Source: an uncultured Pseudobutyrivibrio sp. (GTDB lineage Bacteria; Bacillota; Clostridia; Lachnospirales; Lachnospiraceae). From it: DNA of 41,907 nucleotides. Position 1 is the first letter of the stretch. Each line of letters opens with the position of its first letter. The stretch is from the NCBI GenBank assembly GCA_946548305.1, contig CAMNPQ010000002.1, positions 1-41,907 on the forward strand, read 5' to 3'. Below are positions 9,445-19,845 of the stretch, piece by piece. A model generated the notes under the pieces. It saw only the letters and a program-made list of their open reading frames with translations. It was not told where the DNA came from and ran no database searches. Position numbers and translations under genes: made by a program.

Positions 9445-10113
9445 ATGGGGACAAATGAAGGTAATTTCATCAATGAGTTTTTTCAAAAGGAAAAAATGGA
9501 TAAGCTTAAGCGGTATCGCCATCTTAATAGGTATGTGAAAAAGGGGCAGATACTATTTACCGGCTCATCCCTTATGGAGCAATTTCCTATAGGAGAAATT
9601 CTTTTAAATCATGATATGCATGTAACCATATACAATCGTGGCATTGGAGGCTACACCATTCCAGAAATGCTAAATTCTATGAATGAGCAGATTTTGGATT
9701 TGGAACCTTCAAAGATTTTCATAAACATAGGTACAAATGACATCAGCAACCCTGAGGAGACTACTGAAAAACTGATTTCAGACTACAGACAGGTGCTTTT
9801 ACAGATAAAAGAAAAACTGCCGGAAACAAAAGTCTATATGATGGCATACTACCCTGTAAATGTCAGTGTGGCTGCAAAACAGCCCTGGCCTCACGCAAAG
9901 GAGGCTGCCCAGCTTAGGCTTGAAAGATTAGCTGGCTGCAACGAGGCTGTTGAAAGGCTTGCAAAGGAGTTCAATTATGATTATATTGATGTAAATGAAG
10001 GACTTACAGCATCAGACGGGCAGACAAAGGAAGAGTTTTCCATAGATGGCATTCATATGTGGTCGGATGCTTATGAAATCGTGTTTGAAAACATGAAAAA
10101 GTATTTAATTTAA
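9445..10113 (+). CDS. SGNH/GDSL-type hydrolase (esterase-like)
   Basis: FTGSSLMEQFP, NRGIGGYT, INIGTNDIS and DGIHMWSDAY blocks. Confidence 0.88.
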   Translation: MGTNEGNFINEFFQKEKMDKLKRYRHLNRYVKKGQILFTGSSLMEQFPIGEILLNHDMHVTIYNRGIGGYTIPEMLNSMNEQILDLEPSKIFINIGTNDISNPEETTEKLISDYRQVLLQIKEKLPETKVYMMAYYPVNVSVAAKQPWPHAKEAAQLRLERLAGCNEAVERLAKEFNYDYIDVNEGLTASDGQTKEEFSIDGIHMWSDAYEIVFENMKKYLI

Positions 10114-10131
10114 ATCCACTATTAGAAAAGC

Positions 10132-11349
10132 ATGGATAAAACAAGAGCAGATTACATAGTAAAAAACTGTTATAAAATACATGGACTGCTTATGCAGATT
10201 GTATGGAGTGATGAGACGATTATCACTCCTTTTTCTGATGAAAAAAATATGCTTTTTGAGGATGTGCTGACATATCCTTGCGATGAGTCATTAAAGGGGA
10301 AATATTATAGAGTTCCAGTAAAGAATTTTATTTTTTATGTATTTATCACAGATGATATCAAAATAGTTGTTGGCCCTTTTTCCTATGAAAAGGTTGAAAG
10401 ATATGAGGCGAATTTATTTTTAAAAAGCATTGGTCTTGACAAGGAAAATATGCTAATCCCTAAATTATCCGAGACTAAAATCAAGGATTTAATACTTCTT
10501 TTCCACGGGATGATTTTTGAAAAATATGATTTAAACCAAGAGGATTTATTTGATTCAAGCAGCAGTGATATAGAAATAGAAACGAAGCAAAAGCTTGTGG
10601 ATACTATGGTGGAAAATGCCGATGGGGAAATACAGCATTTTTCTTATATTCGTGAAAAGGAATATTTTGAGAGGCTGGTGGATACACTTCTAAATGGCAT
10701 GGATGTGGAGAATGTAAAGCTTCCCACTTTTAACGATGAATTTATTGATATAAAAAATGGTGCAAGTATTCTATCAGAATCTAATTTTAAAGATGCTGAG
10801 TACAACCTGGTTTGCTGCGTGGCAATAGTCAGCAGGTATGCCATGAAAGCAGGGGGAGACGAAACAGAAATCTTTAATTTGGATGATGTGATTCTGCGGA
10901 AATTATCAGTGGCAAAGGATATTGGTGAGATAGATGCTTTGGAGAGCCAATTCTGGAAAGAATTGAAAACCATTTTAATGGGCAAAAGGACAAAGAATTC
11001 CCCATATATTGAGGCTGTTAAAAACTATGTTGCTCACAATATTTTTAAAAGAATCAGGCTTGAGGATATCGCAAATACGATAGGAGTGAATCCATCATAT
11101 TTATCCAGAGTTTTTTCGAAAGAAGTGGGGATGACTATATTTGAATACATCAAGCGAAAAAAAATTGAACGTTCCTGCAATTTGCTGAAATACTCAGATA
11201 AGAGTGTGGCTGAAATAGCTGATTATATAGCTCTCATTCCCCAAAGCTATTTTACAAAGATTTTCAAAGAATGTATGGGCATGTCGCCCACTGAGTATAG
11301 GAATAGCTTGGATGAAACAGGAAAAACAGGTAAATATAATATAAAATAG
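10132..11349 (+). CDS. AraC-family transcriptional regulator
   Basis: C-terminal double HTH IRLEDIANTIGVNPSYLSRVFSKEVGMTIFEYIKRKKIE...FTKIFKECMGMSPTEYR. Confidence 0.9.
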   Translation: MDKTRADYIVKNCYKIHGLLMQIVWSDETIITPFSDEKNMLFEDVLTYPCDESLKGKYYRVPVKNFIFYVFITDDIKIVVGPFSYEKVERYEANLFLKSIGLDKENMLIPKLSETKIKDLILLFHGMIFEKYDLNQEDLFDSSSSDIEIETKQKLVDTMVENADGEIQHFSYIREKEYFERLVDTLLNGMDVENVKLPTFNDEFIDIKNGASILSESNFKDAEYNLVCCVAIVSRYAMKAGGDETEIFNLDDVILRKLSVAKDIGEIDALESQFWKELKTILMGKRTKNSPYIEAVKNYVAHNIFKRIRLEDIANTIGVNPSYLSRVFSKEVGMTIFEYIKRKKIERSCNLLKYSDKSVAEIADYIALIPQSYFTKIFKECMGMSPTEYRNSLDETGKTGKYNIK

Positions 11350-11371
11350 GTAAAAATAATTATACAAAGTT

Positions 11372-11456
11372 AACCTCCTGACATTTATAATCTCATGGTA
11401 AAAGAGTCAAAAATGAGTTTTAGTTTTTTGATTTATAAATGTCAGGAGGTTTTTTT
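11372..11456 (+). terminator. Long hairpin plus U-tract whose 3' arm contains the SD of the following GH3
   Basis: AACCTCCTGACATTTATAA (11372-11390) is the exact reverse complement of TTATAAATGTCAGGAGGTT (11433-11451); T-run to 11456; ATG at 11457. Confidence 0.75.
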
Positions 11457-13972
11457 ATGGTACGTATTACAGATAGCAGCGTGCAGCCATTTGAGGTGGA
11501 ACATGCAAAAAGAGTAAGAGCACTTAGTCCAGAGTGTACTCTTCTTTTAAAAGCAATGGTTTATTGCCAATAAAGAATTTGAAAAAGGTGGCATTGTTCG
11601 GAAGCGGTGCCAGACACACAATCAAGGGTGGTACAGGTTCAGGAGATGTAAATGTGCGTCATTTCATTACTGCTGAAGAGGGCATAGAAAATGCAGGTAT
11701 AGAGATTGTTTCAAAAAAGTGGCTTGATGACTATGACGAGGTTGTGGCAAAGGCACACGGGGCCTTTGTTGCAAAGATAAAGGAAGAGGCAAAAGCTTCT
11801 GGTCAGCCGGCAATGATGTATGCTATGGGTAAAACTATGGCAGAACCTGACTATGAGCTGCCACTTGATTATGAGGTTGATACAGCAGTATATGTCCTTG
11901 CCAGAAACTCTGGTGAGGGTGACGATAGAAAGATTGTAGCAGGTGATATCAATTTAACAGATACTGAGGCAAGGGATATTAAAGCATTAAATGAAAAATA
12001 TAAAAACTTTGTTTTGGTATTGAATGTAGGTGGATTAATTGACCTGACACCTGTAAATGAAGTGGAAAACGTGCTTTTGCTGGGACAGCTTGGACAGGAA
12101 ACTGGTAATGTCTTAGCAGATCTCATTACAGGAAAGTCTTATCCATCAGGAAAGCTTACAACCACCTGGGCTCCTATTGCTGACTATCCTTCTACAGCTG
12201 GTTTTGCAGACCCTGATGATACAAAATACTCAGAGGGTGTATATGTAGGCTACAGATATTTCGACACAGTACAAAAGACACCAACCTATCCATTCGGTTA
12301 TGGCTTGTCATATACAAAGTTTCAGGTAGAGCCAAAGGATGCCTGTCTAACAGGGGACAAAATCCAGGTTTCTGTTGAGGTAAAAAATATTGGAGAGCAG
12401 CCTGGCAAGGAAGTGGTACAGGTTTACGTGACCGCCCCTGATGGAAAGCTGGATAAGCCTTATCAGGAGCTGGTGGCATTTGCCAAGACCAAGGAACTGG
12501 CACCTTCAGAAGCTACCACTGTAAATATTGAATTTGCCGCTGATGCAATGTCATCATATGATATGGCACAGGCAGCTTTTGTATTAGAGCAGGGCAAGTA
12601 CATAGTCAGAGTTGGAAATGCATCAAACAACACCAGGGTTGCAGCAGTGGTATCACTAGATAAAACTGTTGTTGTATCAAAACACAAAAATATATGCAAC
12701 GGCTTGGAATTCAAGGACAATGTCTATGAAAGAAAAGTGGCTGATGATTTAACGGGAGTAAAGAAGCTGGAGCTTTCAGCTGATAGTATCGTATATACGG
12801 AATTTGAATATCAGCCTGAGCCTTCTGAAATAACAGGTGAAAAAGATGTCACATGGGCTGATGTGGTTAAAAATCATGAGCTTTTAGATGATTTTGTTGC
12901 AGGACTTTCAAACGAGCAGCTGGCATATTTGTCTTTGGGACAATTTGAAGAAGGTGATGGAATGGGTTCTATCATTGGCTCAGCCTCAGAAACAATGGCT
13001 GGTGCAGCTGGGGAAACTACTGCAAAGCTAAAGGAGCTTGGAGTTCCAACACTTGTTATGGCAGATGGACCTGCAGGAATCAGAGTATGTACACAGTACA
13101 AAATTGTAGATGGCAAAGCAAAGGGATTGGATAATTCCCTGGCTGGTTTGGAAGATTTTCTTGACGAAGGTGACTCAAGCTTCCTGCCACCACAGCAGGA
13201 GCCTTCAGAGGAAGAAAAAAATGCACCAGTGAACTATATCTACTGCACAGCCATTCCAATCGGAACAGAACTGGCACAAAGCTGGAATATGGACGTGGTA
13301 GAAGAATGTGGAAATATTGTTGGTGAAGAAATGGAAATGTTTGGCGTACATCTGTGGCTTGCACCAGCACTTAATATTCACCGTTCACCTTTATGTGGAA
13401 GGGATTTTGAATACTATTCAGAAGATCCTCTTATCAGTGGAAAAGTGGCTGCTGCTATCACAAAGGGTGTGCAAAAGCACAAAGGCTGTGGCACTACCAT
13501 CAAGCATTTTGCCTGCAACAATCAGGAAACAAACAGAATGCGTTCTAACAGTATGTTAAGCGAACGTGCGCTTAGAGAAATATACTTAAAGGGATTTGAG
13601 ATAGCTGTGAAAGAGTCACAGCCAAAGGCTCTTATGACATCTTATAATCTGATTAATGGAGAGCACAGCTGCAACAGCAGAGACCTGATTACAAATGCCC
13701 TTAGAGATGAATGGGGCTTCAAGGGTATAGTTATGACCGACTGGTATGTGACAACCACCCTTATGACAGGTGATGTGACACACAAGCATCCAGAGGGCAG
13801 TGCAGCTGGTTGCGTATATGCAGGAAACGACATCACAATGCCAGCCATTCGTCAGGACAAGGCAGAAATGCTTGATTCTGTAGGAAATGATTCTGCAAGA
13901 TATCCAATCGAAAGAGCACATCTGCAGGCAACAGGAAAAAGAGTACTGAGTATGATATTAGAATTGGCTTAA
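11457..13972 (+). CDS. GH3 beta-glycosidase with permuted domain order; frame break at about 11546-11552
   Basis: 11457-11573 encodes MVRITDSSVQPFEVEHAKRVRALSPECTLLLK; ORF 11534-13972 continues SNGLLPIKNLKKVALFGSGARHTIKGGTGSGDVN; SD AGGAGG; GH3 motifs GRDFEYYSEDP, KHFACNNQE, MTDW. Confidence 0.85.
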
Positions 13973-13978
13973 AGGCTT

Positions 13979-14019
13979 CACCCTACTAGTGAATACCATC
14001 ACTATGTAGGGTGTTTTTT
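13979..14019 (+). terminator. Rho-independent terminator after GH3
   Basis: CACCCTACTAGTGA...TCACTATGTAGGGTG followed by TTTTTTA. Confidence 0.85.
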
Positions 14020-14128
14020 AGTCTTAATTTGAATAAAATATATCGGATAAGTACAACTTATTTGGTGGTAAAATCATCATATATTGTATAGATTTTTGTT
14101 TTTCATCGGAAAAACGGAAATCGTATCT

Positions 14129-14209
14129 GACCAACTTTTACATGTAATGGAAAAGTTGTCCTGCAAAGCAGGATTCTTGCTGACAATTTCATTGTTAAGT
14201 CAGCAAGAA
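14129..14209 (+). promoter_or_regulatory. Structured GH2 leader with three contiguous hairpins
   Basis: CAACTTTT/AAAAGTTG (14132-14158), CCTGC-AAA-GCAGG (14160-14172), TTCTTGCTGAC/GTCAGCAAGAA (14174-14209). Confidence 0.6.
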
Positions 14210-14230
14210 GTCATGACATGGAGGGAACAA

Positions 14231-16759
14231 ATGAAAAGGATAAATATAGACAGCAATTGGAAATTTAATCATGGGATTTATGGCGGTATGAGTGCTATCT
14301 TAGGAGAGGATGAAGCTAAAGTGGTAAATTTACCCCATGATTATATGATAGAGACTGACGTGAGACCTGATGCGCCAGCTGGACCAGCCAGTGGGTATTA
14401 TACAGCAGGTGTTGCATATTACACCAAGAAAATAGAGATACCAGAAAGCTGGGAAGGTGAAACAGTATACCTTCATTTTGATGGTGTGATGATGAATGCC
14501 ACAGTGGATGTGAATGGATGTAAGGCTGCACTTCAGCATTATGGTTATGCGCCTTTTGTGGTGGACATTACACCATTTATTTACTACGGCAGGGACAATA
14601 GGATAACCATTACAGTAAATCCTAGTATGCAACCAAATAGCAGATGGTATTCAGGAGCAGGTATATTTAGAAGTGTGGAAGTGTTACACGGTGCTTTGCT
14701 GCATATTGTAAATGATGGAATATACGCATATACGAACCACATTGAGGAAAAATCAGAGGGTGGAATTATTGCGTATTTAAAAACTGAAATTGAGATTGAA
14801 AACAAAATGAACACCAACAGACTTGCTATGGTTGAAGTATGGCTTACTGAGGATGGAAAAGAGGATATACTGGTACATCGCCAAAGTAAAATCCAGATAA
14901 ATCCTAACAGCAAGGAAGTTGCATATATTCCTGTTACTCTTGAAAATGCAAAGCTTTGGGATACACAATCCCCTAATTTATATAGGGTACATGCCAGAGT
15001 AAAGGATTTAGGAGAATTTAGAACTCATCACATAGAAATAAGTAATGGTTCTGTGGATGAAAGCAGCACTATATTTGGAATCAGAACCATTACAGCTGAG
15101 GCTACACATGGGCTGAGAATAAATGGAAAAACAGTAAAGCTAAAGGGTGGATGCCTGCACCATGACAATGGAATATTAGGAGCAATTTCACTGTATGAGG
15201 CAGAGTATAGAAAGCTTTCTATATTGAAGTCACAGGGCTTCAACGCAGTAAGAACCACCCATAACCCACCATCATCAGTTTTCTTGGAAGCATGTGACAG
15301 GCTGGGTATCTATGTTTTTGATGAAGCCTTTGACACATGGGGAATAATGAAGCAGCCAGGTGATTATAATATGTTTTTTGAGACAGACTGGCAGAAGGAT
15401 TTGACTGCCTTTGTAAAAAGAGATAGAACACATCCTTCAGTTATCATCTGGTCGACGGGAAATGAAATTCCAGAAAGAGGTGGATTAAACAATGGATACA
15501 CTGTGGCAACACGTCTTGTAAACCATGTGAGAAATCTGGATAGCAGTCGTCCTATTTCAAATGGAATATGTTCTTTCTGGAGTGGTCTGGATGATGAGCT
15601 GACAGAGCAAGACATTAAAAGAATGCAAAGTCTTATGAGCAATGAGGCAGCAGGGATTCAGAATGTGGATTTCGGGTCAGAGGATTTATCCTGGGAAAAC
15701 TATTCCGAAGGCTTTACTAATGGTCTTGATATAGTAGGCTACAACTATATGGAGGATAAATACCCTAAGGATCATGAGCTGTATCCTGAAAGAGTTATTC
15801 TCGGTTCGGAAAACTATCCAAAAGAAATAGGAAAAAGATGGCCGATGGTAAAAAGCTGTGATTATGTTATTGGAGATTTTACCTGGACAGCCTATGATTA
15901 TATTGGAGAAGCGGGAATAGGAAAGACAGTCTTTGTTGAGGACTCAGATCCTAGGCTTAAGGCTGGTCCATTTGCCCTTATGTCTCACACATCCGAATAT
16001 CCTTGGCGTCTTGCAAATGATGCTGATGTGGATATAAATGGAAATATACTGCCACAGGGATTTTATAGAAGAGTTGTTTGGGGGGATGAGGCAACCTATC
16101 TTTTCGCTTACAATCCTGCAAATTATGGATTGACAGAAATAGTAAGTATGTGGGGCTTTACAGATGTATCTACAAGGTGGAATTGGGACGGCTATGAGAA
16201 TAAGCCAATAAGGCTTGTGGTATTTTCATGCGCTGATGAGGTGGAACTCATTTTAAACGGTAAATCAGTGGGCAGAAAAAAAGCAGGAGAAAGCCTTGCA
16301 GTGGAGGATATGCCTTTAAGCTTTGTATTTGACACAGTTTATCAACCTGGAACTATTACAGCCGTAAGCTACAAAAATAACAGTGAGATTTCCCGTAGTA
16401 ACTTAAGTACCACAGATGGTGTAAAAAAAGTAAGAATCACTCCGGAAAAGCAGAAGGTGCAGGCTGATATTCACAGCCTTGCATATATAAATATAGAGCT
16501 TGTGGATGAGAATGAAAAAATAGTACAATGTGATGATAGAAACATAGTTATAAAGGTGGAAGGCGCAGGTCAATTGCAAGGACTTGGTTCTTCAAACCCA
16601 ATAACAAATGAAAATTATACTTCTCACAGCTGCAAAACTTACAGGGGCAGGGCAATGGCTGTTATTAGAAGCACAGGCTCTTCAGGTTCTATAAAAGTCT
16701 GTGTAAGCTTAGAAGATAATAAAGATGTTCAGGATTTTTGTGTAGTAGAAAGCATATGA
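14231..16759 (+). CDS. GH2 beta-galactosidase/beta-glycosidase
   Basis: NLPHDYMIE, WYSGAGIFR, RTTHNPPSSVFLEACDRLG, acid/base IIWSTGNE; SD GGAGGG before ATG14231. Confidence 0.92.
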   Translation: MKRINIDSNWKFNHGIYGGMSAILGEDEAKVVNLPHDYMIETDVRPDAPAGPASGYYTAGVAYYTKKIEIPESWEGETVYLHFDGVMMNATVDVNGCKAALQHYGYAPFVVDITPFIYYGRDNRITITVNPSMQPNSRWYSGAGIFRSVEVLHGALLHIVNDGIYAYTNHIEEKSEGGIIAYLKTEIEIENKMNTNRLAMVEVWLTEDGKEDILVHRQSKIQINPNSKEVAYIPVTLENAKLWDTQSPNLYRVHARVKDLGEFRTHHIEISNGSVDESSTIFGIRTITAEATHGLRINGKTVKLKGGCLHHDNGILGAISLYEAEYRKLSILKSQGFNAVRTTHNPPSSVFLEACDRLGIYVFDEAFDTWGIMKQPGDYNMFFETDWQKDLTAFVKRDRTHPSVIIWSTGNEIPERGGLNNGYTVATRLVNHVRNLDSSRPISNGICSFWSGLDDELTEQDIKRMQSLMSNEAAGIQNVDFGSEDLSWENYSEGFTNGLDIVGYNYMEDKYPKDHELYPERVILGSENYPKEIGKRWPMVKSCDYVIGDFTWTAYDYIGEAGIGKTVFVEDSDPRLKAGPFALMSHTSEYPWRLANDADVDINGNILPQGFYRRVVWGDEATYLFAYNPANYGLTEIVSMWGFTDVSTRWNWDGYENKPIRLVVFSCADEVELILNGKSVGRKKAGESLAVEDMPLSFVFDTVYQPGTITAVSYKNNSEISRSNLSTTDGVKKVRITPEKQKVQADIHSLAYINIELVDENEKIVQCDDRNIVIKVEGAGQLQGLGSSNPITNENYTSHSCKTYRGRAMAVIRSTGSSGSIKVCVSLEDNKDVQDFCVVESI

Positions 16760-18417
16760 AAAAGATTTCATTACAACAGGTACTAAGAATGGCTGTTATT
16801 ATCGTATCTACGATAATAATAGCTTTTCTTGCCATTTTAAGTGGTTATTCCTTTGTTCAATATCAGAATTCTATAAAGGCGAAAATAAACTCATATTTGT
16901 ATGAAAGCTGTGACAGTATATCAACATCCTTGAGCAATATTAATTCTGAGATGTATGATATATACTCCTATGATGAGAATTTTAAAATCCTACAGTCTTC
17001 AACAGGTCTTGACAGTATGACTGCCATTTATAATTTGACTGACAGGCTTATGACTCTACAAAAAATGAAAAAAAAGACTGTTGGCTATATAGTTTTTTAT
17101 GATAATTTTGAAAGTAAAAGATACTATTTTGACCAAAAGGATTTTGATGTAGACGAAATAGAAAAAATAAAGGAGATAGCCTATGCTGTGGCAAATGGCA
17201 CTACTCCAATGCACGACTGGTATTTCAAGCATGTTGGAAATCACAATTACGCCATGTGTCTGTATCATTATGGAAATATAGCACTTTGCGAATTCTACCT
17301 TGTATCGGAGATAGAAGATTATCTGTTAGAGCAGGTGAACATAAAGGATTCTTTAACATTTTTGATTAATGGGGAGAAAATCCTGGGGGATGAGGATGTA
17401 GTTAAGGCATTTTCTGGCATTAGCACAGCTAACACGGACATATTTGGTGGTTATAGTATCTATAAAAAGCGTATAGATGGCAGTGATTTAACTTTAGTAG
17501 TAGCTGTCCCGATAAATTTTTTGACACTGATTAATCTCCAACAGATTATTCTAGTGTTAGCTACAATAGCCACACTTCTCGTTACATTATTCTTCTATAG
17601 CCATATGAAAAAACAGTTGCTTAATCCTCTAAATCAGCTTATTGAAGATATGAATAGAATCGGTAATGGGCAGCTGGACACAAAAATATTATCGAAATCA
17701 AGATTTTCAGAGATACAGACGGTGATTGATACCACAGACCACATGATTGATGAAATAGAAAAGCAAAAAATGGTGGCATATGAGAAGGAGCTTGATTCCC
17801 AAAGGGCTAAAATGCAATATTTATCACTGCAATTAAAGCCCCATTTTTACCTAAATGGATTAAAGACCTTGAATGTTATGGCAATGAATAATGACATGAA
17901 AAAAATCCAGGATGTTATTATACATTTGTCACGGCATTTGAGATATTTGCTTAATGTGGAAAAGGAACTGGTGCCACTTCAGTCTGAAATCGATTATGTA
18001 AACAATTATGTGTTGTTACAGCAGGAGATGATAGACCGACCTATAAAAATAGAGTGGCAGGTAAATGTAAATAGAAAAGACTGGCAGATACCAAATCTGT
18101 GTATGCAGACTTTTGTTGAAAACAGTTTTAAATATGTGAAACTGGGAAATACCAATTCCGAAGTCATTGTATATATTTCAGTAAACGAATTGGAAAGTGA
18201 AAATGGTCCTATTTTGGATTTATACATTAGAGACAATGGGGAGGGATATCCAGAAGACACATTGGAAACTATTAATTGCGAGCCAACAGAAGGAAGCAGC
18301 CATGTGGGAATCAACAATCTGCTTAGGAGATGTCGTCTCATATATTCTAATGATTTTGAGTGGATTTTTGAAAATGACAACGGTGCCGTCAGCAATTTAT
18401 TTTTGCCATTTAAGTAG
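16756..18417 (+). CDS. Membrane sensor histidine kinase, YesM type
   Basis: Two TM segments, HAMP-like region, QLKPHFYLNGLKTL, C-terminal ATPase; ATGA overlap with GH2 stop. Confidence 0.9.
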   Translation: MKKISLQQVLRMAVIIVSTIIIAFLAILSGYSFVQYQNSIKAKINSYLYESCDSISTSLSNINSEMYDIYSYDENFKILQSSTGLDSMTAIYNLTDRLMTLQKMKKKTVGYIVFYDNFESKRYYFDQKDFDVDEIEKIKEIAYAVANGTTPMHDWYFKHVGNHNYAMCLYHYGNIALCEFYLVSEIEDYLLEQVNIKDSLTFLINGEKILGDEDVVKAFSGISTANTDIFGGYSIYKKRIDGSDLTLVVAVPINFLTLINLQQIILVLATIATLLVTLFFYSHMKKQLLNPLNQLIEDMNRIGNGQLDTKILSKSRFSEIQTVIDTTDHMIDEIEKQKMVAYEKELDSQRAKMQYLSLQLKPHFYLNGLKTLNVMAMNNDMKKIQDVIIHLSRHLRYLLNVEKELVPLQSEIDYVNNYVLLQQEMIDRPIKIEWQVNVNRKDWQIPNLCMQTFVENSFKYVKLGNTNSEVIVYISVNELESENGPILDLYIRDNGEGYPEDTLETINCEPTEGSSHVGINNLLRRCRLIYSNDFEWIFENDNGAVSNLFLPFK

Positions 18418-18428
18418 TAGATAAGGAA

Positions 18429-19691
18429 ATGGGTATGAATATTCTTATTGTAGATGACCAGAAAGCTGTTGCAGACAGCTTTGCAAATGGAATCGATTAT
18501 AAAAGCATAGGCGTTGATGAAGTCTACGTAGCATACAGTGCTATGGAAGCCAGATTGGTGATGCTTAATTTTGATGTGGATATTCTCCTTACTGATATTG
18601 AAATGCCAGAGGAGGATGGTATATCCCTATTTCGGTGGATGAAGGAAAAATTTCCAGATATTGTAGGAATATTTCTTACCAGCCATGCTGATTTTTCCTA
18701 TGCCAGGGAGGCAATTCAGATGGGAGGCTTTGACTACATATTACAGCCGGCAAGATACGAGGATGTGAAGGTCGTAATAGAAAAAGCTGTGATTGAGTCA
18801 AATAAAAAGGAGAGGATATACAGACTCGAAAAAGCCACTGAAATAATAGAAGAACAGAGGGATTCTTTGATGGAGCTTTTTATTTTAAAAGCATCCATGG
18901 GCGAAACAAATGAGGCAGAGGACATTTATGAAAAAATGAAAAAGACTTTTTTCACCAGCCTCAAGCAGCCGGTCTTTCATCCAGTATATATAAATATCCT
19001 TAGATTTGAGTCAAAACAAAATAAATGGGATGAGAATTTGCTAAAGCTTGTTTTTCGAAATGTCCTGGAAGAGATTTTTGAGGAATATGGTCTGGCTATT
19101 ATGCTTTCCAAACATGATGAGCAAAATTATCTTGCCATAGGTGTTTCCGAAGTATCTAAAATCCCTGTGGATGCATGGTGCTCTGGAATAGAAAAGTTCT
19201 GTAATTTCATCAATGAAAGGATGGATTTTAAAATAGCGTTATATCCTAAAAAGCATGAGCTGGTGGATTATAGCGATGAAAGCTTCAAAGAACTGAGAAG
19301 AAGAAAGGAAGCAAATACAAATCCAGCGCAGGGTGTTCATTGGGAAATTGCCCCTGAAGATTATGGCATTGTGGATAATGTGGAACGTATTCGAAAGGCA
19401 GAAGACTACATCAGAGCCAATATCACCAATGGCATTACCAGAACGGAAGTGGCGGAATATGTCCACTTAAATGAAGATTATTTTACTAGAGAATTCAAAA
19501 AATATACAGGCTATACCTACAAAGACTATGAGGTTATGATTAGAATGGAAACTGCCAAAACCACATTGGTAAAAACAAAACTTCCAGTGAGTGTGGTGGC
19601 ATCTAAGGCGGGCTATGACAATTTTTCCCATTTTTCTAAAGCTTTTAAAAAGTACACAGGAATGACACCACAGGAATTTAGAAAATCTTAA
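18429..19691 (+). CDS. Response regulator with AraC-type output, YesN type
   Basis: Receiver (ILIVDDQ, LLTDIEMPEEDG) and C-terminal AraC HTH (FSKAFKKYTGMTPQEFRK). Confidence 0.92.
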   Translation: MGMNILIVDDQKAVADSFANGIDYKSIGVDEVYVAYSAMEARLVMLNFDVDILLTDIEMPEEDGISLFRWMKEKFPDIVGIFLTSHADFSYAREAIQMGGFDYILQPARYEDVKVVIEKAVIESNKKERIYRLEKATEIIEEQRDSLMELFILKASMGETNEAEDIYEKMKKTFFTSLKQPVFHPVYINILRFESKQNKWDENLLKLVFRNVLEEIFEEYGLAIMLSKHDEQNYLAIGVSEVSKIPVDAWCSGIEKFCNFINERMDFKIALYPKKHELVDYSDESFKELRRRKEANTNPAQGVHWEIAPEDYGIVDNVERIRKAEDYIRANITNGITRTEVAEYVHLNEDYFTREFKKYTGYTYKDYEVMIRMETAKTTLVKTKLPVSVVASKAGYDNFSHFSKAFKKYTGMTPQEFRKS

Positions 19692-19755
19692 GCTTTTGAT
19701 TTTCAACAAAAAAGTCGTAAAAATACCAAGTCGGAAAATGACAAATCTAAATCAG

Positions 19756-19784
19756 AAAAGAGGCAGAGGCATCTGCCTCTTTTT
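19756..19784 (+). terminator. Rho-independent terminator/attenuator between RR and ABC permease
   Basis: AAAAGAGGCAGA-GGCA-TCTGCCTCTTTT with T-run. Confidence 0.85.
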
Positions 19785-19845
19785 CGTTATTATAATTCCA
19801 CAAGGAGCGAGAAACTCATTTAAAAGCTCTGCTGGGAGGTTATAT

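Noticed and set aside
13308-13559. Overlapping same-strand ORF within GH3
   Set aside because: Out-of-frame overlap with a conserved GH3 domain; no SD or motif.
14084-14230. N-terminal extension of the GH2 ORF
   Set aside because: Covers the three-hairpin leader, has no good SD at the upstream ATG, and the GH2 domain begins at MKRINIDSNWKF after a clear SD.
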